DNA of 43,622 nucleotides, taken from assembly GCA_023382535.1 (NCBI GenBank), contig JAHDWA010000072.1, positions 1 through 43,622 on the forward strand, in the 5' to 3' direction. The stretch is from Anaerolineae bacterium (GTDB lineage: Bacteria > Chloroflexota > Anaerolineae > 4572-78 > J111). Below are positions 8,034-15,978 of the stretch, one piece after another. The translations under genes were made by a program, and so were the position numbers. Positions within the stretch are counted from its first letter, which is position 1, and every line of letters begins with the position of its first letter. Below the pieces are notes generated by a model, which worked only from the letters and a program-made list of their open reading frames with translations, did no database searches and was not told where the DNA came from.

Positions 8034-11000
8034 TCATGATGCGTTCACCATAGGGTTGGTTTCTGCTGCGGCTGATGGGATAGGCGCGTAGATGGTTACT
8101 CGGGTGCCTGCGCCGGGCCGGGACGCGATCTCCATCCGGCCGCCGACGAGATCAAGCCGCTCACGCATGCTGCGGAGACCAAAGCCGTGCTTGCGCCCGG
8201 TTCCAGCCGTCTCTACCTCAAAGCCCCGGCCGTTGTCGCTAATCCCGATGACCAGGTGATCCGCCTCCTGGCGCAGCGTTACCCTGGCCCGGTCGGTCTC
8301 GGCGTGCTTGACCACGTTAAAGAGAAGCTCGCGGATGATCTGGAAGAGTAAGACCCGCAGGCTGTCGTCGGCGAGGGGGAAGCTCTGCTCCGCCTCGAGC
8401 TGGACCTGGAGGCCGTGCAGTTCCTTCATCTGCGTGACCAGCCAACCCAGGGCATCGGTCAGCCCCTCGTGGGGCAGCACCGGCGGGCTGAGGTCCACGG
8501 TGAGCTGGCGGATGATCGTGACGGCGTCGTCAATCAAGGTGATGGTCTGCTCGGCCTGGGCCAGGTGCTCCTCTCGCTGGCCGGTCTCAAGGCTGTGGTT
8601 GATAAACCCGAGCTTCAACTGGATGCCATAGAGAAGCTGCTGGAGGTCGTCGTGGAGGAGCTGGCTGATACGGCGGCGCTCCTCCTGCTCGGCTAACGTC
8701 AGCCGCGAGGCCATCTGGTGTACTTGCTCGGTTCGCTCCGTGATGCGCGTTTCCAGCATCATGTTGAGTTCCCTGAGCGCCTCCTCGGCCTGCCGGCGTT
8801 CGGTCACATCCTCAAGGGCCAGCAGGATGAGCTGGACGTGATCCAGGCGGCGGCCGTTGAGCCACATCACCCGCCGGCCGATGTCCTGGAAGGTGTGGCT
8901 GACTTCGTAGTCCGTGAAGACCTTGTTATCCGGCAGCACGTCTTCGAGCAATACCCGCAGCTCGGGGATGTCCCACTGACCGTTGCCCAGCTCGTAGATC
9001 AGCCGGCCTTCCGTCTCTTGCGGAGGCACCTGGAACTGCTCGTAGAAGGCCGGGTTCGCCGACTTCACCCGGAGGTCGGGGGTCAGGACCAGCAGCGCCT
9101 CGTGTAAGGTTTCGACGATGCTTTCGGCATACTTCCTGGCGGCGCTGACTTCCTCCTCCGCTCGCTTGCGCTCGGTGATGTCCACAAAGGTGATCACCAC
9201 GCCGGCGATCTTGTTGGCCCCCATCCGGTACGGGCGGAAGCGGGCGAGATACCAGCGGTTATCCCGGCTCCTGACCTCGCGCTCCAGGTGCATCAACTGC
9301 TCCAGCACCTGCCGGGCGTCATCTTCGAGCCGGTCGTAGTCGAGGCGGTGAGTGAAATCGCCGATAGGCCGGCCCTGATCACTCGGGGTCACGCTGAAAA
9401 GGTCGGCCAGGCGCGGGGTGAAGCGGTAGATACGGAGGTCGAGGTCGAGGAAGAGTGTTGCGACTTCAGTAGCGGCCATGAGGTTCTCCAGGTCGTTGTG
9501 TGCGAGAGAGACCTCCTGGAGCTTGTGCTTGAGCTCGGAATTGACCGTTTCGAGCTCCTCGTTGAGGCTCTGGAGTTCCTCCTTGCTCGTTTCGAGTTCC
9601 TCGGCCGCAACGCGGTATTCCTCGTTGAGGCTCTGCAGTTCCTCGTTAGCCGCCTGGAGCTCCTCGTTGGCGGCCCCGTACTCTTCGCGCATGGCGTTCA
9701 TCCGTGCCTGCGCCTGGCGCAGCGCTTCCTGAAGCTGGGGCTGGCTGGTTTCGGCCGGGGCTTCTCCCTCGGCCGGGAGCGCACCTACCGGTGAGATTTC
9801 ACCCCCTTCAAGGAACATCACCAGCGCCAGCCGCTCACCGGCCTGCCCCCCGCGCCGCGGCCGCACCGCCACGGTCACCCCGCGGGGCGTCCGGTTGAAC
9901 CGAACGGGGATAATGGGCGAGAGACTGGCCTCCTCCCGCTCGAAGGCCTGGTAAAGCGCCGTGCGCAGCTCCACCTGAAGCTCCGGGCGGGCCAATTGGG
10001 TCACATCGGAAGTGAGGGGACCACCGGGCTGCTGGAGAAAACGCCCGGCCGTTTCGGACAAATAAAGCGCGTTTCGGTTCTCGTCCACCAGAATGCTCGG
10101 GGGGGCAAGCTCCTCGAGCAGTTTCTGGTGGAGGACCGGGGCAGGCGGCGCTTGCAGGCTGACCGTCTCTGGCCCGGCAGGGATGTGGCGGGGCGGCATG
10201 CTAAGGAAGAGGTCGGGGAGGTGGGGGGGCAGCCCCCCGGCCACCTCGCGGGCCTGGTAGAGGCGGTGCTTCTTGTCGAGGGGACGAAAGTAGGGACCGT
10301 CGGCGCTCTCAGAAGCGCCCAAGAAAAGATAGCCGCCCGGCCGGAGCGCATAGCGCAGCACGCTAAAGACCTGCCCCTGAAGCTCGCGGTCCAGGTAGAT
10401 CAGCAGGTTGCGGCAGGAGACAAGGTCGAGCCGGGAGAACGGGGGGTCCTTGAGCAGGCTGTGGGTGGCGAAGAGCACGCAATCACGGACCTCCTGGCTG
10501 ACCCGGTAGTGGTCGCCCTCTTTCACAAAGAAACGGCCGAGCCGCTCGGGCGAGACGTCAGCCTCGATGGCCGTGGGATAACGAGCCTCACGCGCCGTGG
10601 CGAGGGCGCCCTGGTCGAGGTCGGAGGCGAAGACCTGGAACTTGGGCCACACGTCGCGGCGGCCGGCCTCCTCCAGCAGCAGGATGGCCAGGGAGTAGGC
10701 CTCCTCGCCCGTAGCGCAGCCCGGCGACCAGATACGAAGGGGGCCGTCTCCCCTCTCTGGCCTGAAAAGCTGGGCGATGGCCTTCTCCTGCAGCGCCTCG
10801 AACGCTTCGGGGTCGCGGAAAAAGGTCGTCACCGAGATGAGGAGGTGGTCGAAAAGAGCCCGGGCCTCCTCGACATTCTGGCGAAGGTAGGCCAGGTAGT
10901 CGCCCAGGGTCTCCTTGCGCTGGAGCTGCATCCGCTGGCCAAGGCGGCGGAGCACGGTGGCTCGCTTGTACTTGGAGAAGTCGTGGCCGGTGCGGGTGTG

Positions 11001-11759
11001 GAGATGGGCCAGGATGCGCGCCAGCGTCTGTTCGCCCTCGCCGTCGAGCACGGCCGGCGGCTCCACCCCCAGCGTCCGAGCCACCCGGCGCTTGGTGCGG
11101 GTCAGGTCGGCCAGGCGGCCGGCCAGTTCGCGGACAGGCAGGACGACGTCGGCGACCCCGGTCGCGATGGCGGCGCGGGGCATCGAGGCATAGGCCGCCT
11201 CCAGCGGGTCCTGCACCAGGATGAGGCCGCCCCGCTCCTTGATCGCCTTGACGCCGATAGCGCCATCCGAGCCGCCGCCAGAGAGAACGACGGCGAAGCC
11301 GTCGCCGTGCTGCTCGGCCAGGGAGCGGAAGAAGAGATCAATGGGGGAGCGCTGCCCGCGCGGCTCCTCAAAAGGAAAGGCTCTTATCTCGCCGTCAACG
11401 GTTTCAAGCCGGCGGTCCGGCGGGATGACGTAGATGTGGTTGCCCTCCAGGCGGACGCGGTCCTGGACCTGCGCAACGGGCATAGGGGTGCATGCGGCCA
11501 GGATCTCCGCCAGGTGGCTGTGGTGCTCCGGCGAGAGGTGGACCACGACGACGAAGGCGACGCCGAGATTTTCCGGCAGCGCCTCGAAGAAGGCCCGCAG
11601 CGCCTCGATCCCGCCGGCCGAAGCGCCAATGCCGGCCACAATCAGGCGGCCAGGTGAGGGACTACCGTTTTCGCCCGGCGACGCCGCTTCAACGGAAGCG
11701 TCTTTTGGTGGTGAGGGTTCTGCCGAGGAATCTCCATGGGGAGCATCTTTTATTTCCAT
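8034..11759 (-). CDS. CheB-CheR-PAS-histidine kinase fusion
   Basis: About 1,241 residues from the ATG at 11759, which has GAAGG eight bases ahead (a TTG at 11780 is an alternative). Domains in order: CheB methylesterase (about 40-225) with GIGASAGG, VVHLSPEH and LSGGGSDGA giving the Ser-His-Asp triad; CheR methyltransferase (about 235-495) with SVTTFFRDPEAF, SPGCATGEEAYS and LVSCRNLLIYL; a coiled coil of EELQAANEELQSLNEE repeats (about 660-740); two PAS domains, the first ending in VVITFVDITERK; a HisKA_3 dimerisation domain with the phospho-His in RRISQLLHDDLQQ; and an HATPase domain with DNGRGF near the C-terminus. Such CheB/CheR-PAS kinases couple protein methylation chemistry to two-component signalling. 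No chemotaxis genes are near, and only a broken regulator follows. Confidence 0.95.
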   Translation of the reverse strand: MEIKDAPHGDSSAEPSPPKDASVEAASPGENGSPSPGRLIVAGIGASAGGIEALRAFFEALPENLGVAFVVVVHLSPEHHSHLAEILAACTPMPVAQVQDRVRLEGNHIYVIPPDRRLETVDGEIRAFPFEEPRGQRSPIDLFFRSLAEQHGDGFAVVLSGGGSDGAIGVKAIKERGGLILVQDPLEAAYASMPRAAIATGVADVVLPVRELAGRLADLTRTKRRVARTLGVEPPAVLDGEGEQTLARILAHLHTRTGHDFSKYKRATVLRRLGQRMQLQRKETLGDYLAYLRQNVEEARALFDHLLISVTTFFRDPEAFEALQEKAIAQLFRPERGDGPLRIWSPGCATGEEAYSLAILLLEEAGRRDVWPKFQVFASDLDQGALATAREARYPTAIEADVSPERLGRFFVKEGDHYRVSQEVRDCVLFATHSLLKDPPFSRLDLVSCRNLLIYLDRELQGQVFSVLRYALRPGGYLFLGASESADGPYFRPLDKKHRLYQAREVAGGLPPHLPDLFLSMPPRHIPAGPETVSLQAPPAPVLHQKLLEELAPPSILVDENRNALYLSETAGRFLQQPGGPLTSDVTQLARPELQVELRTALYQAFEREEASLSPIIPVRFNRTPRGVTVAVRPRRGGQAGERLALVMFLEGGEISPVGALPAEGEAPAETSQPQLQEALRQAQARMNAMREEYGAANEELQAANEELQSLNEEYRVAAEELETSKEELQSLNEELETVNSELKHKLQEVSLAHNDLENLMAATEVATLFLDLDLRIYRFTPRLADLFSVTPSDQGRPIGDFTHRLDYDRLEDDARQVLEQLMHLEREVRSRDNRWYLARFRPYRMGANKIAGVVITFVDITERKRAEEEVSAARKYAESIVETLHEALLVLTPDLRVKSANPAFYEQFQVPPQETEGRLIYELGNGQWDIPELRVLLEDVLPDNKVFTDYEVSHTFQDIGRRVMWLNGRRLDHVQLILLALEDVTERRQAEEALRELNMMLETRITERTEQVHQMASRLTLAEQEERRRISQLLHDDLQQLLYGIQLKLGFINHSLETGQREEHLAQAEQTITLIDDAVTIIRQLTVDLSPPVLPHEGLTDALGWLVTQMKELHGLQVQLEAEQSFPLADDSLRVLLFQIIRELLFNVVKHAETDRARVTLRQEADHLVIGISDNGRGFEVETAGTGRKHGFGLRSMRERLDLVGGRMEIASRPGAGTRVTIYAPIPSAAAETNPMVNAS

Positions 11760-11904
11760 ACTGGCTGCCTTCAATGCCAAAGATTTTTATGGCGTTTGCT
11801 CTTTTTTAGGCTGGACGATATTGGATAGCAGGAAATTATAGCGTGGGGTTTATCGGGCTACATAAGGATACCATAGGACCCTCGATAAATCCAGCTTTAT
11901 CAAG

Positions 11905-11941
11905 GGTTATCCGGCAGCTTGCCCGAAGGGTGAAGATAACC
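11905..11941. repeat. GGTTATC/GATAACC inverted repeat
   Basis: A perfect 7-bp inverted repeat, with a smaller CCC-GAA-GGG hairpin in its loop, lies nine bases after the stop of the degenerate receiver gene on the minus strand. There is no T-tract after it, so a terminator role is uncertain. Otherwise the 11760-11949 gap shows nothing. Confidence 0.4.
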
Positions 11942-11949
11942 AAAAGCGA

Positions 11950-12345
11950 TCAGGCTGGCGGCAAAACATCAACTTGAGGGTGGGGTTTGGGAAACAAACT
12001 ATCTTTGATCGCTTTTATTAAGTCCTGGACACCCTGGGCCACTCGAATCGTCTTTCGAGCCGCCTGGTGGATGGTGATGTCATTGTTTTGTAAATTCAGG
12101 CTGACGGTCTTAATATCTGGAACTGCTTGCAGGAGGTGCATTTCCTCTCCCCTCGCGTCCCGCTTTATTCCGGTATTGGCCCAAATAATAACATTCGGCT
12201 TTAATTTTTCAATCTGCTCAATGGCCCGGTTTACATCCGTCTCCTGGCTTATAATCTCTATTTCTGGTTCAGACAAGAGCAAGCTCTTAAGGCCGTTACT
12301 AAAGGTCAGGCTGTCGGTTACAATAAAAATCCGTATCGGCTCCAT
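11950..12345 (-). CDS. Degenerate receiver-like protein
   Basis: 131 residues from the ATG at 12345, with GGGG six bases upstream. The N-terminus IRIFIVTDSLTFSNGLKSLL and the pattern of alternating strands and helices match a response-regulator receiver. However, the acidic pair is reduced to TD, and the strand that normally ends in the phospho-acceptor reads NVIIWANTG, so the Asp is replaced (Ala56 by alignment). It probably cannot be phosphorylated in the usual way. There is no output domain. It lies between two kinase genes and diverges from the second one. It may act as a phosphorylation-independent adaptor, but that is inference. Confidence 0.7.
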   Translation of the reverse strand: MEPIRIFIVTDSLTFSNGLKSLLLSEPEIEIISQETDVNRAIEQIEKLKPNVIIWANTGIKRDARGEEMHLLQAVPDIKTVSLNLQNNDITIHQAARKTIRVAQGVQDLIKAIKDSLFPKPHPQVDVLPPA

Positions 12346-12497
12346 CTCTTGCCCCACTGCTTGTTAAGATTCCTTTACACCTCTTGTAATAACTTATGCA
12401 TTTTAGCAGACTTTAACTTTTTTAACCATACCCGTTTGAGCTATCTTTAAGAATTTATTTATTAACTTCCAATATATCTTTTTAGCCTGCTCCGGGC

Positions 12498-12503
12498 TAT
12501 AAT
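12498..12503 (+). promoter_or_regulatory. TATAAT box six bases before the kinase ATG
   Basis: A perfect TATAAT ends six bases before the ATG at 12510, the distance normally found between a -10 box and the transcript start. No ribosome site is seen in front of the ATG. The kinase mRNA may therefore be leaderless. The -35 region is not recognisable. Confidence 0.5.
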
Positions 12504-12509
12504 TACGGT

Positions 12510-13334
12510 ATGGAACTATTGCCCTTGACTGAAAACCGCCCGGACAACGCCTCCCAACAGCTCATTGCGGAACTGGAAGCCCGCCTCACCCAAGTTACCG
12601 CTCAACTCCTGACCGCCAAAGCCAACCTGGCCAGCGAAAGTGCGGATCACCGGCGCACGGAAGATGAGTTTCGCCGGTCAACCGAACAACTGCGCGAGCT
12701 GTCCGCCCGCCTGCAGTCGGTTCGGGAGGAGGAGCGCACCCGCATCTCGCGGGCTATCCACGACGAACTGGGCCAGACCTTGACCGGCCTGAAAATGGAC
12801 GTGGCTTGGCTGCAAGGCCATCTGGACCCGCAGCAGTCGGCCCTGTTGGCCAAAACGCAGGCGATGTCTGACTTGATTGATACGACCGTCCAGATGGTGC
12901 GCCGTATTTCGACCGAGCTGCGGCCGGGCATTCTGGACCTGGGCCTGGTGGCGACGATTGAATGGCAGCTCCAGGAATTTCAAACCCGCACCGGGATTAA
13001 CAGCAAGCTCATCAGCAGCCCGGAAGAGACGACTTTGGACGATGACGGCTCTACGGTCGTCTTCCGCATCTTTCAAGAGATTCTAACCAACGTGGTCCGG
13101 CACGCCGGGGCAACCCAGGTTGAGGTAACGCTGGAAGAAACCGCGGCATTTCTGACGCTCCAGGTGGCGGATAACGGGCGAGGTATGACTGCAAGCGAGA
13201 TTGACAACCCGAGATCCATCGGGCTGCTGGGCATGCAGGAGCGGGCCCGGCTGCGGGCGGGTGAGGTTCAATTCCACGGGAGTCGGGGCCGGGGAACGAC
13301 GGTGACCGTCCGGCTGCCGCTGAGCCAAGCATAA
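12510..13334 (+). CDS. Histidine kinase, NarX/HisKA_3 type
   Basis: 274 residues, soluble: no membrane segment or sensor domain is visible. A coiled coil (about 18-75) leads into the HisKA_3 dimerisation domain with the phosphorylated H84 in RISRAIHDELGQTLTGLKMD. The ATPase domain follows, with the N box in EILTNVVRHAG (about 192-202) and DNGRGM (about 225). The C-terminus GRGTTVTVRLPLS is typical. The short coiled-coil input suggests signalling through a partner. The NarL-type regulator 190 bp downstream is the evident partner, although a palindromic repeat has been inserted between them. Confidence 0.93.
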   Translation: MELLPLTENRPDNASQQLIAELEARLTQVTAQLLTAKANLASESADHRRTEDEFRRSTEQLRELSARLQSVREEERTRISRAIHDELGQTLTGLKMDVAWLQGHLDPQQSALLAKTQAMSDLIDTTVQMVRRISTELRPGILDLGLVATIEWQLQEFQTRTGINSKLISSPEETTLDDDGSTVVFRIFQEILTNVVRHAGATQVEVTLEETAAFLTLQVADNGRGMTASEIDNPRSIGLLGMQERARLRAGEVQFHGSRGRGTTVTVRLPLSQA

Positions 13335-13366
13335 ACGTCAATCATCAACCGTTAAGTATTAATTGC

Positions 13367-13498
13367 AGGACTTTCGCTTGTCATTCTGAACGGAACGCAG
13401 CGGAGTGAAGAATCCCTGAGATGTTCGATTGCAGGCCAGCCTTCTAGGGATTTTTCGCTCCCTACGGTCGCTCAAAATGACATCCAAGCAAAAGTCCT
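13367..13498. repeat. Palindromic insertion repeat, MITE-like
   Basis: About 132 bp with near-perfect terminal inverted repeats: AGGACTTTCGCTTG at the left and CAAGCAAAAGTCCT at the right (13 of 14 pairs). Inside are a TGTCATTCTGA ... TCAAAATGACA pair and GAAGAATCCCT / AGGGATTTTTC arms, so the whole unit folds on itself. This is the common bacterial repeat built on TCATTCTGA and GAAGAAT motifs. It separates the kinase gene from its response regulator and encodes nothing. Confidence 0.75.
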
Positions 13499-13522
13499 AA
13501 ATTGTCTCTATTCAGAGAGCGA

Positions 13523-14155
13523 ATGATAAAAGTATTGATTGCCGACGATCACCCGATTGTACGGCAGGGGCTACGACAAATATTATCGGCAACCGCCGAT
13601 ATGGTAGTTGCCGGCGAAGCCGTCAACGGCCAGGAAGCTTTGGACCAGGTTCGGGTCGGGGGCTGGGATGTGCTGGTGCTGGACATCACCATGCCCGGCC
13701 GGAGTGGCTTCGATATCCTCAAAGAAGTGAAATATGAACAGCCCGACCTGCCGGTGCTGGTGCTTAGCATCCATGCCGAGGAACAACTCGCGGTGCGCGT
13801 CCTGAAAGCCGGCGCGTCGGGGTATGTCACCAAAGAAAACGCGCCCAATGAACTGGTCAGAGCCATTCGCAAAGTGGTCAGCGGGGGGAGATACGTCAGC
13901 CCGGGCCTGGCCGAGAGCTTGGCCTTTGGGCTGGACGTGACTTCTGACCGGCCCCGGCACGCAACCTTATCCGACCGCGAGTTCCAGGTGATGCAGCTCA
14001 TGGCCAGCGGCAAAACGCTGATGGAAATTGCCGAGGCCCTGTCCCTGAGTGCGAAGACGGTCAGCACCTACCGCACCCGCCTGCTGGAGAAGTTGAATTT
14101 GAAAACTAACGCCGAATTGATGCGTTATGCCATCGAGAATCGACTGATCGAGTAA
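13523..14155 (+). CDS. NarL-family response regulator
   Basis: 210 residues from the ATG at 13523 (MIKVLIADDHPIV); the in-frame TTG at 13502 would only add seven residues. The receiver has D8/D9, the phospho-acceptor D54 in VLVLDITMPG, the switch Ser in VLVLSIHA and the Lys in GYVTKENA. The LuxR helix-turn-helix (about 145-205) includes LSDREFQVMQLMASGKTLMEI and KTVSTYRTRLLEKL. With the kinase upstream it forms a two-component system. The first copy of a 94-bp dyad element lies 45 bp after its stop codon, upstream of the next gene, which makes it a good candidate to bind that element. Confidence 0.93.
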   Translation: MIKVLIADDHPIVRQGLRQILSATADMVVAGEAVNGQEALDQVRVGGWDVLVLDITMPGRSGFDILKEVKYEQPDLPVLVLSIHAEEQLAVRVLKAGASGYVTKENAPNELVRAIRKVVSGGRYVSPGLAESLAFGLDVTSDRPRHATLSDREFQVMQLMASGKTLMEIAEALSLSAKTVSTYRTRLLEKLNLKTNAELMRYAIENRLIE

Positions 14156-14200
14156 ATCTCCTGCTCCTCAACACCCCTACGGCTTTCCCCTCACGCCACC

Positions 14201-14294
14201 TTGTAGGGCAAATACCTACAAGGGAAGCAGCCTAAACCCTACACCAAAATCAGAGTTCCGCTGATACTATTCCGAACCTGGATCGTGTATCCTG
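14201..14294 (+). promoter_or_regulatory. 94-bp shared promoter element, copy A
   Basis: Begins with a perfect dyad TTGTAGG (14201-14207), 7 bp, CCTACAA (14215-14221). CCTACACC, ATCAG, GCTGATA follow and it ends in TATCCTG (14288-14294), 58 bp before the next start codon. Block order and total length are identical to the copies at 4227-4320 and 15873-15966. Confidence 0.8.
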
Positions 14295-14352
14295 AGTATA
14301 AGGCTTAATAAGTGTTTCTGATAAACAACATATTGACTCAAGGAGGAGTAAA

Positions 14353-14730
14353 ATGGAACAGGTCAAGCAAAGAGTAAGTTTCGGACAACGGTGGGATCAA
14401 GCCCGAGTGACCAAAAAGGTTGTCTTCTGGTTTGCGCTGGCTGCCGTCATTCTCACCATGATTGTTGGCTTCAATTGGGGCGGTTGGGTTACGGGGGGTA
14501 CGGCTAAGGTCATGGCGCAGGATGCCGTCGTTCAGCGCTTGACCCCAATCTGTGTCGGCCAGTTCAACCAGGACCCCGAGAAAGCGCAAAAGCTCGCTGA
14601 GTTGAAAAAAACGAGTTTTTACGAAAGAGATGATTATGTAAAAGCTCAGGGTTGGGCGACCATGCCCGGCGAGGCGAAACCTGATAGTAAGGTGGCCGAC
14701 GCCTGCGCCAAACTGTTGTTTAACCAGTAG
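14353..14730 (+). CDS. Membrane-anchored protein, 125 aa
   Basis: The ATG at 14353 has a strong AAGGAGGAG site. A basic cytoplasmic start (about 1-22) is followed by one transmembrane segment (about 23-45, VVFWFALAAVILTMIVGF), then a region with GGWVTGG and an exported domain of about 75 residues. The latter holds two cysteines (in RLTPICVGQF and ADACAKLL) that could form a disulfide, and the pair FYERDDYVKAQGWATMPGE. Similar single-helix proteins are annotated as hypothetical in many bacteria; function unknown. It is preceded by copy A of the shared element, so it is probably a target of the same regulator as the YtxH-like gene. Confidence 0.8.
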   Translation: MEQVKQRVSFGQRWDQARVTKKVVFWFALAAVILTMIVGFNWGGWVTGGTAKVMAQDAVVQRLTPICVGQFNQDPEKAQKLAELKKTSFYERDDYVKAQGWATMPGEAKPDSKVADACAKLLFNQ

Positions 14731-14812
14731 ACAACCTTTCCCACCTGAGACTCGCTAAAAATTTAGGCTTTGGAAGACGTGATATATAATCCACCAGAGG
14801 AGTTAGCGCCCG

Positions 14813-15160
14813 TTGGGACAGGTTAACTTCGCGCTGTGGTTTGATAACTTAAAGCTTGGCCCGGGAGAATCCGGCATCTTCTTTGAGGATAATATTTCCC
14901 GAACGAACGCTAACCGGTGCTGGTTCGTCGCAGTTCCGGTCAATCCCTTGACCGCTCATTTCGTTGCCAATGCTCACATGATCAAAATCACCCGCGTCTT
15001 TCATATCATCAAAGGCAAAGCTCATGCCCGGAGCGGGGCCGCTCGGACAGGCACAATCCAGGTCTACGTAACCGTGCGGAATTTTAACTCTGAGAACACC
15101 GTCACTTTCCAGCTTTATAAGACCGAGATCAGCAGGTGGCACGTGGCTGCTCAAGGATGA
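14813..15160 (+). CDS. Unknown beta-rich protein, 115 aa
   Basis: The likely start is TTG at 14813 with GAGGAG about 10 bases upstream. The predicted protein alternates short hydrophobic strands (FALWFDNL, GIFFEDN, CWFVAVPV, IQVYVTVRNF, VTFQLYKTEISR), suggesting a small beta sandwich, with no signal peptide or membrane segment. The motifs do not match a family I can name. It lies 82 bp after the membrane-anchored protein and 18 bp before the monooxygenase-like gene on the same strand, so it is probably in the same operon. Confidence 0.6.
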   Translation: MGQVNFALWFDNLKLGPGESGIFFEDNISRTNANRCWFVAVPVNPLTAHFVANAHMIKITRVFHIIKGKAHARSGAARTGTIQVYVTVRNFNSENTVTFQLYKTEISRWHVAAQG

Positions 15161-15178
15161 ACAAAATTGGAGACAATG

Positions 15179-15481
15179 ATGTATGCAGTAACCCACCGGT
15201 ATCATTTCGATCCGAACGCGAGTGAAGAAATTAATCGGTCCATCCAGGCGGGCTTGGTCCCCCTCATCCAGAAAACGCCCGGCTTTGTGGCCTATTACTG
15301 GCTAGACACGGGCGAGGGGGCAGGCGTCTCCCTGAGCGTCTTTGAGGATAAAGCCGGAGCAGAGGAGGCTGTTCACCTGGCAGCCAGTTATGTGCAAAAG
15401 CATTTGGCTGCGCTGTTAGGGAAGCCCTCGATCACCCAGGGGGAGGTACGAACCCATGCCTGGCGTGAGGTGTTAGCATAA
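15179..15481 (+). CDS. Antibiotic biosynthesis monooxygenase-like protein
   Basis: About 100 residues from the ATG at 15179, which has GGAG six bases upstream; TTG 15167 and ATG 15176 are alternatives. The pattern YAVTHRYHFDP...INRSIQAGLVPLIQKTPGFVAYYWLDTGEG...SLSVFEDKAGAEE is that of the dimeric alpha/beta-barrel (ABM-like) fold: strand, helix, PGF turn, strand, then the S-FEDK-AEEA helix and a further helix carrying HLAALLG. Members include heme or quinol monooxygenases and many uncharacterised proteins; no catalytic residue can be assigned here. Probably co-transcribed with the preceding gene. Confidence 0.75.
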   Translation: MYAVTHRYHFDPNASEEINRSIQAGLVPLIQKTPGFVAYYWLDTGEGAGVSLSVFEDKAGAEEAVHLAASYVQKHLAALLGKPSITQGEVRTHAWREVLA

Positions 15482-15580
15482 CTCAACAATGGCGTTCGTC
15501 CCCGGAATGAGGTATCAAGCAAGTCATCTAACCAACCCGGATGACCGGTGATCTTAAACATTCACCCCGGAGAAAACAGT

Positions 15581-15853
15581 TTGGTAAACTTCGTTATGTG
15601 GCTCCTCTATGGAGCTGTCGTCGGTTGGGTGGGCAGTTCGCTTATAGGACAGAGAGAAGGCGTCCTGCTCAATATCATTGTAGGCATCTTGGGCGCATGC
15701 GTAGCCGGGAGTATCTTGACCCCTTATTTCGGGCTCAGCGTGACCAACCAGGATAACTTCAGCCTTCCGGCCATGCTGGTCCCGGCGGGAGGCGCTGTCA
15801 TCTTGCTGGTGGTTCTTCATCTCGTCCGCCGGTGGGGAGGCTTACTGCACTGA
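15581..15853 (+). CDS. GlsB/YeaQ/YmgE family membrane protein
   Basis: About 90 residues. I prefer the TTG at 15581 (GGAG eight bases upstream, and MVNFVMWLLYG is the usual family start) over the GTG at 15548, which has no ribosome site. Three transmembrane helices are visible: MWLLYGAVVGWVGSSLI, LLNIIVGILGACVAGSIL and MLVPAGGAVILLVVLHLV. The G-VGW and N-I-GI-GA-VGG-like pattern is typical of the transglycosylase-associated family (PF04226). Members are stress-induced small inner-membrane proteins with no proven enzymatic activity. Confidence 0.85.
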   Translation: MVNFVMWLLYGAVVGWVGSSLIGQREGVLLNIIVGILGACVAGSILTPYFGLSVTNQDNFSLPAMLVPAGGAVILLVVLHLVRRWGGLLH

Positions 15854-15872
15854 CGGCCTTTCACTCGAGGTA

Positions 15873-15966
15873 TTGTAGGGCAAATACCGACAAAGAAGTA
15901 AGTATATCGCCTACATAAATATCAGTATTTCACCGATAGTTTTTAGACGATTAATCGGGTATCCTG
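15873..15966 (+). promoter_or_regulatory. 94-bp shared promoter element, copy C
   Basis: TTGTAGG (15873-15879), 7 bp, CCGACAA, then CCTACA, ATCAG, CCGATAGTTTTTAGA and TATCCTG (15960-15966). The start codon of the downstream receiver gene at 15979 is only about 12 bases after the TATCCTG block, so its mRNA leader would be very short. Confidence 0.8.
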
Positions 15967-15978
15967 GTGGTTAAGTCT

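Noticed and set aside
9996..11657. 553-codon open frame opposite the CheB-CheR kinase
   Set aside because: It is a shadow of a GC-rich gene on the other strand; the minus-strand frame carries complete CheB and CheR motifs, the plus-strand frame none.
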